Source of the DNA: Nemertoderma westbladi
Taxonomy: Eukaryota; Xenacoelomorpha; Nemertodermatida; Nemertodermatidae
Assembly: GCA_032718475.1 (NCBI GenBank)
Contig: JAUCBJ010003708.1
Location: 1 to 64,000 of the forward strand
Direction of reading: 5' to 3'
DNA: 64,000 bases
Shown here: positions 25,901 through 33,918 of the stretch, piece by piece
Position numbering within the stretch: the first letter of the stretch is position 1
Layout of the letters: each line of letters opens with the position of its first letter
Program-made: the position numbers and the translations under genes
Notes under the pieces: model-generated
Seen by the model: the letters and a program-made list of their open reading frames with translations, nothing else
What the model was told of the DNA's origin: nothing
Database searches by the model: none

Positions 25901-28900
25901 ACGAGAGCATCCAACATCTTGAGATACCTCGATTCCAAACCGATTATCCTGGAGTGCAAATCCTCATTGGCCAAAACGCGCATGAGGCGCTCGAGACATT
26001 GGAGAAACGGCCTGCTCAACCGCAGCCATTACAAACTTATGCGGTAAGAACTAGAGTAGGTTGGTACTTTACTGGCCCTTCCCGCAGAACTATTGAAGAA
26101 AGATTGCCACAAGACCGGCTACTTCAAGTAAAGGATTGGGAAGAGGAGAGCAGTGAGGTGGACGAACCCACTGAGGGAACACCATACTCCTCAGATAATG
26201 ACGATATTAACTCCAATGTAGATCAATGGAGACATCGCCCCGAGATGATTAATCTAGCCGACATCGCTTCCAGAGGAGCAACTCCTCAAGAACGGATAGA
26301 TACTCCCGGCTGGTTAGGTGGACCCGACTCCCTAAGTAAAGAAGAAGATGAATGGCCTCCTCATCTTACCACGGAGAGAGTTAGACAGGCCAAGGGAGCA
26401 GAGGAAGTAACACGACAGCCTAATCGCCCAGCTGGTCGCTTAGGTTTACTGGAAAGAGACCGAAAACTGTCCGGAAACCATGGAAGGCAAGATACTGTTC
26501 CTACGACCACTTCCCTAATTCGACAAAGATCTAGGGACTCCATAACGTAATTATATATGGAGTGGGTGTGTGACTATATTATTTTATATTTTTTTATTAT
26601 TTTATATTTATGTATGGATTGTTATGTATTTTATTATAATCGTTTTATTTAATTTTATTTAGTAGAATGTTATTTTAGATTATTTAGTAGATTAGTGCAA
26701 TATATTAGTGTTTATTACGTAATTACATATAATATATCTAGTGCGACGGCGAGAAATAATTCTTTTCTCTTTCCTTACTGTCCGTATTATATTATAAATG
26801 CGAGACTATAGTAAGATGACATGTCCGTACTTATTAAAGTACAATAAAGCTCCTACTATATTTAAGTATTATTGGTAGGCAGAGTATTAGGAATGCAAAG
26901 TTCAGATCCTCGTGTCTCGGCTAAACCAAGCTCTGGGTAGACCTTGGAAACGACTTGCCTCTTCACACTGACATTGCTTCGTGCGATATTGCTCTTCTAC
27001 CTTATATTAAATAATACATATAGTAGCGTGATGTCCCTCTAACAGTAGCGTAAAACGCAAATAAATCTGTTAAACTTTTTGACCATCTGTAATTCTAGTC
27101 GATTAAGATATCGCGGCACCCACCGATATACTTGAAAGACAAATTCTAGAATCAGTGGTTAATGTCCCCAGACAAGTTCTGGAATAAATCGGTGCCCATC
27201 TTAAATATTAATTTAATATTTATTAAAATCTGTAAAATTCAGATCCTTTAAAATTTCTAGTCAATTAAGATATCGCAGCACTTACCGATACTCTTAAAAG
27301 ACAATTTTATAGAATTAAGGATCCTAGGTCCCCAGACATGCTCTGGAATAAAATTGTGTCAATTTTACCATCAAATAATAAAATTCGCGGGAATAAATTT
27401 AAATTCATATCTTAAATGAATTTCATAAATTGTCATTTTATGCAATTTATAACATTCCCAAAATTCCATTAATTAATAAATCACGGGAGCGGAGATTTAT
27501 CCTATTGAGTGTATTAGAGTGCGAAAATCTCCAACATATAGTCAATAGCCGATAAAATTAATAAAATCATGCATAAAGAGGATATTGACAATCAAAGAAT
27601 TACTATTAAATAGCATCCCAGATCTGTATGCATGAGAATTACCCTAATTCTACCGCTAGCTTTCCATAATGTCACCATGGCAACACCCACGCTAGAATTA
27701 AAAACGAGTTAAAAGAAAAATAGAAAGCTTGTCCCATTGCCTAGTATAGAGATTACATAGCACACTGTTTAGTATCCAAGGATACACAATAACAACGTGA
27801 CATTCTGGAAGGCACTGACTAACGGACAAATGGCCCGTATGCTTATAATTGGTGACAGTTGTGTGGAATTTGTGCGTTTGTAGGTGAATGTTGCTACTAA
27901 AGTGTGTTTACAGTAGCTAGTCGCAATCGTAAAGTAGACTTAACTCTGCCGTAAAACCTTAAGTGATTTCAAGACTTTGGGACGGACAGTGGAGTGACTT
28001 GTGCCGGTTATCGTTGTCGTGCTGTTGCTACTACGTTGGCGTAAACACCGCGACAACGGTGCATCGGCGCTGAGGATCCCACTGTCCGGGGGTAGAGAGG
28101 GGTAGGCAGCGACGCCCGCTCGCCTAAAGCTAAACTCATTATAATATTAATAAACTCATATAACAGATATGACAGAGTTGATAGAAGATGATCTTGGTAT
28201 TAGAGAGAGATATACTCTACCTTTACAAGCGTTTGTGGATAGCTTGATACGCGGTGAAGCTGATCCAACTACTACGGAGGACGATGGTAGTTATATCGAA
28301 CCGCCTATGTCCCAGGAGCAACTTACGCGTGAATTGGACTATAGCAAATTCACCGCTCGCTATACGCATCGTAATGGTACGTATATGGACTTCTTAACTA
28401 CCGGCCATTCTATCGATTTACACGATATGGACAAAAAGGGAAATGGTATTATTTAAATATCCTACCCAGCGGAATCGTAACCATAAACTGAAATTCGAAT
28501 GCGAAAATTCTATTCGAAATCGACTCGAAAGAAAGGACGTTCAAGAAGCTGATAAACGCGGTAACTCCAACGTATATTTAGAATTCTTGAAGAGAAGAAT
28601 TGTAACACCAAATAAATATCACCCATGTTTCCCCTATAAGACGTGTGTCTTGGTATTATTACGATGAATGCCCAAGACCAACCAACAAACGGAAAGACAT
28701 GAACACCAGCGGAGACGTTGCTTTGAACGCGGTTTGCTCGCTGTGTTTGCGGGAGTTTCGGGAGAAACTTGTTCGATGTGTCACCAACGCTCTCTCGACT
28801 CAGGCGATCCTTGAGTAGACCTATGATCGGAGTTCCGGAATGCTCGGTCAGACCTCCTCGTTCCTTAGTTGGACCTCAGACTCTTGATCCTGATGGTATC

Positions 28901-31900
28901 GCGGGTCCTCACGAACTGTACTTACCGTTCAGAGATCCAGTGTTACCCGAACCGTTAGTCGGTGGCACTCAGGTTGTGGGCTCCCTAAATATCCGCCCAT
29001 CTTACCTGGCCGGATTGGGGCACGGGCACCCGATATCGCCATTCAACCGTATAATCGGAATCGTCCCCGTTTAACACGATACAACCCGTCATCAAGGCGG
29101 AGGAGAGCGTTGTACGAAAAGAGATAGACGCTATTCTACAAAGATCAGAAAAGAAATCTACGTTTGTTCAGATAAACCTAAATTATAACAGCAAGTCGAA
29201 GCGGTAAACGGATTAGCTTTATCCCAGTTTGATTGGGAAATCCATAGTCTCTAAGACGATATTGAACTTGGACGACCCTATTCTCGGCGAGAGTTTTGGA
29301 CGAACGTATCCAACGATGAGCGGAGGAAAATCAGCTCGAGGAGAAGCATATCGAAACGGCGGATACACCGACCATAATCCCACGCCTTCTGATGCAATCA
29401 TATTGCACCCTTCACCCAAGAGTTATAGCCCTCATTGTAAAGTGGCTCGCCCCCAAAGAGAAAAAGACTCTTGCTAGCTTTAAAGGACTGCGTAAACGCC
29501 GTCCGCGCAAGAAAGACTAACTGTTTAGAGTATTTTCGTATTTTAGAAACTGTGATTTTGTATATTTTATAGACTTAAATCCCATTTTCTGGGAGCGGTG
29601 TAAAAGCTTTTGTGGGATAACTGATTCGTTTGCCTTGCTAACCAGTTCCCCCCAGGCGCTGGAATACTCTAAAAAGGGATCTATAGCTCGAATAGTGCAA
29701 GCTACCGGCTGATTGGCTGATTTGCTGTACGAAGGGATCTGGGCTATGTTCGATCGTCCAACCAGCTTAGGAAGGTTGCCCCATAGCCCTGCTTTCTGTA
29801 TCTGCCAATAGGATTTGAGTTGGTTTTGATTTTGACCTATCACAGATCTACTGAACTGAATTTCCTATCTGTATGCTCATTCTCTGTGGTGGGTGGAATC
29901 TTTTGTAAATAAGGGTAGCTGGCATTCTTATAGTTATTCTTATCAGTGTTCAGTGTTGTTGGTTATTCTAAGCCAGGAAGAACGGCTCTGGAATCAATTG
30001 TTTTCAGACTTTATAAGAAACATTAGTAGGCTTAGATTATAGAACGTATAACTGTTATCGGTCCAACTCGATCTTATCACAACATATCGTGTTGGTTTTA
30101 TTCTAATCTTAACCTACCGTCTTACTGCTTTTATGGTTTGTAATTATCAGTGTTCAGTTTAGTTGGATGTTATTAGTTGAAGAATATCGTCAAATAACCC
30201 AAATTTCCCAATTTTCTTGATACACTACAGGTTAGAGAGACAGTTTACATATAACGATTGCGACTTATATTATAGTGGTTTGTAGTGAATATAATGCTAT
30301 TTGGTAGCCACTACTTGAGTCAATTGCTATTCTCTTTATACGTGATCAAAGTCAGTGACTGTCGGCAAACCAGTGAGCAGTATTGTGCGGTACCGGTAGT
30401 GTGTATGATTGTGAGTGAGACTGATAACTAAGCATCTCCTAAAGAATGCGTCTCATACGTGAATTCTAAGCCATATCGTTGTGTTTGGTGTAAGTCATAA
30501 CTTTGTTTACATAGATAGAGCGCCACGTCCTAAAGGAACTGCTAATATTTCCCGAAAGTGAATAATATTTGCCAGAGATTATATATTAGTGATCAATCGA
30601 ATAATACAAGTAGGCTTCACTGCAATAAATCTAAGCATACGAATCCAGTCTCCCGGGTGTAACCATCGGGTGAATGAACGCGCACAGGCTGGCTTCGGCT
30701 AATGTTGTGTTTATTTTGTATTAAATCTTGTCATCTTATAAAGTCAATTTACCAACTAAAGACATATAAATTTTGGCAGGTTAAACTGCTAAAGGTCTCC
30801 AAAAGCGCGTACAGGCAACATGTCAAGAACAACGTGGCTGGACACCGGGTGATGGCAGAGTGAGTTACTTTTGCATTTTGCATTGCATTGGCAGCTTGGC
30901 ATCGATGTCATAGAAGTCCACAGTCAAACTACTCAAAAAATTATACTCTCCAGTCCTCGCTCCTCTGTTAGTAAAGTTTGCCCGTAGTGCTAACGCAATG
31001 CGATACCAAAAGTCGAGGTTTCCAATGACACTGCGACAGACAGAGGCGGTGGCCATGGTGGCAAGATGTTTGAGTACAATTCCGACACGTTGCTGGGTAT
31101 TGGGGTTGTGCAGTAGTGGGTACCCGAACGTGGAATAAAGGTCAGATGGTACAACATGAGAATCTGTCAGTCTGTTTCACTTCCACCAGTCCTTATAAGT
31201 TCGCATAATTTCAAAACCTACATGGTTGCCGTTGCCGATCCGATGGGTGGTAGGCACAGCAGCACCAAGAGTCACTCGGTCGTACCACTCGGACGCAGCC
31301 TAGTCCTGTAGTCTTTAATTAGACCGTAACATGAGCCGATAACGCATAACGGAAACGAAGACAACATTGAATATGAAAGGGATTTCTTTCATACAACATA
31401 CAAATACAATTAAATACTGCAAAACATATGTCTGATAAGATTATCGTAAATCCGTACCGTACATGATATGGCTGCTGGAGCAGGCTGAACAGTCGCGATA
31501 TCGCAATTCAAATAAATATATTTAATAATGGCACCAATATGTACATGTCGTTAAATTAATATATATACTTTTAAAACGTGGATAACATACAGTATAACAA
31601 AAATCTTTTTAAAAAAATTATTATTATTTATTTGCCCAATATACTGTAAAAGAGTGTTTATTCTGTGTTATAAAATGCATTAAAATGCAGTAGCATATAC
31701 ATACAGTACAGTAATAATAAAATAATGATGTAGTGATATAGTAAATATATATAATAAATAATATAATATATAATAATATACTGTATAATAACTGTACATG
31801 TTAATGTTGACAAAATTATGTCTTAAATTAATTTAGAAAACACAACTTTGGAAGAAGAAGAAGAACACATCAAAGAAGATTTCCTCAGTTCCGATTTGAA

Positions 31901-32431
31901 AATGAAACTGAAAATCACTTTAAAATTTCCAAAAAATTTCAATAATAGGAAGGTGTACCTGTTTGAACCCGGGTTAACGACTGACGGAGATGGCTACAGG
32001 AGATTCCCAGGTTAATGTTTTATAAAAATACATAATCGCAGTTATGAATAAAACGCAATTTATAAATTCGTCCAAATAAAACTTTCGAAGTTAACTGGCT
32101 TCAACAGTAGTTGTATGTCTATTATAATAATTAAAGTCAACGGAACTTAAAGTCGTCAGTATGTAAGGTCTAATGTGGAGTACGGACCACAAGGGACGAC
32201 ATTGTTGCAAGAATTACTACAGTAAATCGTTTGTGCGACACAAGTGCCTTTTAGTTGTATTAATAAGCCACTACGTAAAACAACTACTAGAACTTTTTCG
32301 TGATTTTGGTTGAATTTTATTTACAACCAATAATCAGAGCATCGTGCCAATATTTGTTATAAGATTTCCTCCCTCTAGCTGTGGTTCCCGGAGGTGCTCT
32401 GATTGGGTCTATCGAATTCAGCTTAGATTAA
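16902..32431 (+). CDS. Predicted three-exon gene, unknown function (~399 aa)
   Basis: Exon 1 (16902-17874) opens with a true ATG and runs 324 codons plus one base to a consensus donor, GTAAGT. Exon 2 (31837-32010) follows an AATTTAG acceptor and ends CCCAG before GTTAAT. Exon 3 (32379-32431) follows the pyrimidine-rich acceptor TTTCCTCCCTCTAG and ends in TAA. Phases agree: exon 1 ends in phase 1, exon 2 takes two bases and again ends in phase 1, exon 3 takes two bases, giving 1200 coding bases. The protein has no obvious signal peptide or membrane segment. The first third alternates hydrophobic and charged residues like a beta-rich domain, and residues 180-320 look helical. Exon 2 begins with an acidic run of glutamates. 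The last residues are VVPGGALIGSIEFSLD. I do not recognise the family. Intron 1 is about 14 kb and contains the BEL element. AATAAA at 32695-32700 could be the polyadenylation signal. The first exon is well supported as open coding sequence; the splicing is inference. Confidence 0.55.
17875..19079. other. Intron 1, left part
   Basis: Intronic AT-rich DNA before the LTR insertion. Bases 18655-18725 (AGCTGTTTGGCATT, then TTTCCCCTAGAGAGGGATG) resemble the right end of the inverted-repeat element at 52080-52140, so this is probably a solo fragment of that repeat family. I see no gene in it. Confidence 0.45.
19080..19084. repeat. Target-site duplication, left (GGCAA)
   Basis: The five bases GGCAA directly before the 5' LTR are repeated directly after the 3' LTR (30814-30818). 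Five base pairs fits BEL/Pao integration. Confidence 0.85.
19085..20299 (+). repeat. 5' LTR (1215 bp)
   Basis: Starts TGTAAAAGCTTTTG and ends GCGCGTACA. It is the same length as the 3' LTR and differs at three noticed positions (A/G near 19236, G/C near 19710, A/G near 20056). AATAAA near 20110 could serve as polyadenylation signal. Confidence 0.93.
20300..22401 (+). other. BEL element leader with internal tandem duplications
   Basis: A 2.1-kb untranslated leader before Gag. Bases 20365-20500 hold about 3.3 copies of a 38-bp repeat (AGAACCGGTACTTCTGTAGG core). Bases 20673-20900 are duplicated at 20955-21183 (period about 282 bp), both containing CCAGTTAGTAAGTTGGGGC. A primer-binding site should lie just after 20299, but I could not match it to a tRNA. 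Many short upstream ATGs precede Gag. Confidence 0.6.
22402..26550 (+). CDS. BEL/Pao Gag-protease polyprotein, RT and integrase deleted
   Basis: A 1382-residue protein from a true ATG. Residues about 210-310 form an alanine- and glutamate-rich charged coiled coil. Residues about 624-790 match the DUF1759-type capsid region of BEL/Pao elements. From residue 906 three zinc-knuckle-like motifs follow (C-x2-C-x3-H-x4-C, then C-x2-C-x4-H-x4-C, then a CxxC/HxxxxH variant). An A17-type aspartic protease follows, with active-site DSGS at residues 1082-1085. Soon after, around residue 1275, the frame passes directly into a short segment typical of the stretch just before integrase (LADIASRG, then WLGGPD and a WPPHL motif) and stops. 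The polymerase, RNase H and integrase that normally lie between or beyond are absent. The family is Gag of a self-assembling particle with its maturation protease; that it packages its own RNA while borrowing polymerase is inference. Confidence 0.88.
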   Translation: MSDTTQTLSDSLLESARMSVRQGLKKIWDSAKSIERLRPKSKSPPTVSKVIPTVVVSDPRLVKQRKSIHGTQSQIERDQEAAVKQQQHPSQEPSSQRPDSSSSSDTVERTPERGAKMVDTVYDERPTYEESTDATSSQEESEGTAEKPRTRDAIDIYLSDYQRFVGDEELRRRLSGLRPNSEGTKLVLDAIDAEMLAANKAKFDEQLRIARAQEEQVQKRRIEDKRAAAIAAAMATAEADRKAAEAMAMAEADRRAAEAAAEADRKAAVAAAAAEAERKAAEALAEAERRASDEIAQLALENIQESQDSINKRLTDNRMQMMSRSTSKRQGYTSSEEGETTDPEGGGNRSRLSRRKRTSLRQKLPDLPPAVRKQLASTAVANTEHTDRIVTVSRLPTITDEPEIIRPVLEATTSVLETPVFQGATSKFPLHSTKLSVPSRTAPEMVPVMDSERMDWSPVVPRPPATTLATPALAVEWVEEGRRGMNVLLGQMQETVHQFKGTVRESRLELQEVQQSIALERDKLVNVKRGIPTPPVTMCQPVRPEVFHAQGVEPTRIYTASEVETPIANPIKGDYKPVCNDIPYRPDNNPRNLYTDNSILNNTMAQESFTRQMARTEARQAVKVEEIVKFNGDEMKWLPFNEYYEDSIQNSVLSSGEKLRFLIKCLEGPPKLMALKFIGHPNGLRQVWDTLNTRYGNKDNIAKYLYAKLVAPRKFLSNEIIEFSDEIQEICRQLDWLGKSHEYQSSMVIGAIVSTLPKGGVCTRWDKKVLYMMEQQRRSPTMADLMSFLDGEVKLQLIKQSREKTLENQVSEKPVSRKRIIPVCYTDEGESQTSHEDSGKDTARSYYDHKTPKDVSKYKSRTNNRREQVAKTPPQPPNRIQVRKPEERAKVHNITQGKVSNIKPKCALCDGPHRLSACAEFLKKSLADRRGVLWDKRLCYNCLRRGHQRQTCYSDARCAKCGAKHHSLLHTEFERKSPSQVSEPKSHVQFSDVNDTDQSSEWEGFYTDEFSDANESCYLINTAVYRALTYEKDTDTEFPPTTFDRQPSWKAPTSHVGIREFPVVQVRVHGHNKSYIVNALLDSGSTGTFIDKELAEDIFAGQPKFRTKLNMSGIMQVWKSTITADYYIGALSTPQDKLGEQSIRSVKMVAIKNFATTQVEPYNWDEDESIQHLEIPRFQTDYPGVQILIGQNAHEALETLEKRPAQPQPLQTYAVRTRVGWYFTGPSRRTIEERLPQDRLLQVKDWEEESSEVDEPTEGTPYSSDNDDINSNVDQWRHRPEMINLADIASRGATPQERIDTPGWLGGPDSLSKEEDEWPPHLTTERVRQAKGAEEVTRQPNRPAGRLGLLERDRKLSGNHGRQDTVPTTTSLIRQRSRDSIT
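26551..28168 (+). other. Non-coding interior of the BEL element
   Basis: No sustained open frame. Contains a tandem duplication of about 162 bp: units near 27070-27210 and 27232-27365 share TCTAGTCRATTAAGATATCGC and CCCCAGACAWGYTCTGGAAT. The latter is a short palindromic stem (CAGACAAGTTCTGG-like). The function is unknown; it could be a spacer left by deletion of pol or a structured RNA segment. Confidence 0.5.
28169..29520 (+). pseudogene. Broken 3' ORF of the BEL element, unidentified
   Basis: Several open blocks in different frames: 28169-28456 (true ATG, acidic), 28443-28667, 28769-29074 (proline-rich), 29229-29477. They look like one decayed gene. The last block is shifted by an extra base in the C run at 29450-29454 relative to the minus-strand relative at 63369-63600. 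Without it the frame would end at TAA 29518-29520 after a very basic tail (RKRRPRKKD). Conservation of this tail between two divergent elements suggests a real product. It is not recognisable as integrase, RNase H or envelope: I see no catalytic motif, signal peptide or membrane span. Confidence 0.5.
29599..30813 (+). repeat. 3' LTR (1215 bp)
   Basis: Direct copy of the 5' LTR, same length and termini. It is preceded by the purine-rich GGGAGCGG at 29591-29598, the likely polypurine tract, and followed by the duplicated target GGCAA. Confidence 0.93.
30814..31836. other. Intron 1, right part
   Basis: Begins with the right target-site duplication (30814-30818). On the minus strand, about 31188-30865 is open for roughly 100 codons, ending in a region rich in normal codons (block AFTNRGARTGEYNF-like), but I recognise no family and see no matching splice sites; it may be a fragment of a dispersed repeat. 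The rest is AT-rich with runs of TATA and CAGTA. Confidence 0.35.
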
Positions 32432-33918
32432 TAGTCTTGTATGAAGCAGACCCAAATACCCTATTTGGGACAAAGTTAAATCAAACACCCTATTTGGGAT
32501 ACTAGAATATCATTTTTAGCACAAAGTTAAATCAAAGCCAGGCTATTGAATTCCACACTCTTTTTAGTATTAATTATCTTAGGCTACTCCTACTACTAAT
32601 ATTAACTACAGTATCTGGAAACTCTTAAAACTCAATTTGAGAAAGTCGCTCCCTATTCGGGACACAATAAACAACTCATTTGTTCTGTACAAAAAATAAA
32701 GATAACTAATGTTAAAGATATCAAACCAACTGATGCATACTAACTAATTATTCAGGCGTTTTTCACGCACGCAACGATTGGATCCCCGTTGAAAAGAGTT
32801 CACTGCTGAAGATGCCACCATAGTCTCTACTGGAGCACATCATTGCTTAAAAGATATCCAACTCTACTGTTCTGTACCGACGGTACACGGTCTAACATTT
32901 CGATATACCGTCCTTTTATTGCAGCCACTACTGGGTGTAAACATCCGACGGCCGATAACGACAAATATAAACTGTGATCACGACTCTCGTTTATTGTTTT
33001 GGTTAGAATAACTTTTCAGTGTAACCTGCTCCTTTCCTTTAATTGATAATTAACATTAATTCGATTTAATACAGTAATGATTGTCGGCTTTGCTTGTCGG
33101 TTGTCGGCTTGCCGTTTTACACCCAATTAATCCTGTGATTTTGGAAATAAATGGTTATTAACAGTAAAAAACAAAATCAAAACCTCACAATTCTTACTCA
33201 ATCAGTGTAAGCAAAATCAAAGATACATCATTAAATTAATTATTTTCAATCTGTTTTATAATTATTCATTTAAGGGTGAGGGGGGGTGGGTAGCACCCCC
33301 AAATTGAATCTCACATTTTTGTGTCTCTGGACCATAAAATTGGGTGAAAATTACTTTTTGTGCTACTAAACATCGTCTGGACTGTGTGAGAATAACCAAA
33401 CCAAATATTTTTAATATTGGCCCCAAAATGGCTCCGTAATGGCCAAAAGTGCCTTTTTGCGCCAAGGGCTTTTCTCCACCAATATTTGATTAAATGTGTC
33501 GAAATTTGGAATATAGGTTCAGAAGAACCCTGTATCCAATTCTGCGAATGTTAACACAACGCATACTTATAGACAAAGACTATATTATATGCAAATAAAG
33601 AGGCGATGTCTACTTACAATTATAGACTTTAATTTCTATATCTCGTACAATTTGTCGAGACTCACAATATTTTCAACTCAGTGTAAACATTGATCGTCGT
33701 TTGAGCTCCATCCACATTCCATACCACAATATTTAAAGTACTACTGTTAATGTTTTGGGGTCCAATTTCATTATTATATTATAACCAGATAATACCTAGG
33801 TATATTTACCTGATTACATTTATTACTGTATTACAGTTGTAATACCCTATACCCTATATTGTATGTACCCTATACAGTATCTGTACTGTATATCCTGATA
33901 TCGCCCTTACCACTTACA
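32432..33918. other. Intergenic stretch between unknown gene and peptidase
   Basis: AT-rich. Holds probable 3' processing signals of the upstream gene (AATAAA at 32695). Near 32460-32660 the words CCTATTTGGGA and ACAAAGTTAAATCAAA are repeated. A low-complexity GGTGAGGGGGGGTGGG lies at 33276-33291. Nothing coding is recognised. It must contain the promoter of the leishmanolysin-like gene. Confidence 0.4.

Larger units (their letters stand above)
19085..30813 (+). mobile_element. BEL/Pao LTR retrotransposon, gag-protease only
   Basis: An 11.7-kb element bounded by two 1215-bp direct LTRs that begin TG and end CA and are flanked by the 5-bp duplication GGCAA. By eye the LTRs differ at only three positions, so the insertion is recent. 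It carries a long leader (20300-22401), a Gag plus aspartic protease ORF, a 1.6-kb non-coding stretch and a broken 3' ORF region. No reverse transcriptase, full RNase H or integrase is present, so it must have been mobilised in trans. It lies in sense orientation in the first intron of the predicted three-exon gene. A divergent relative is on the minus strand at 62031 to the window end. Confidence 0.9.

Noticed and set aside
33859..33918. Upstream extension of the peptidase frame
   Set aside because: It opens with TTG; the first ATG at 33919 gives a proper signal-peptide-like N-terminus.
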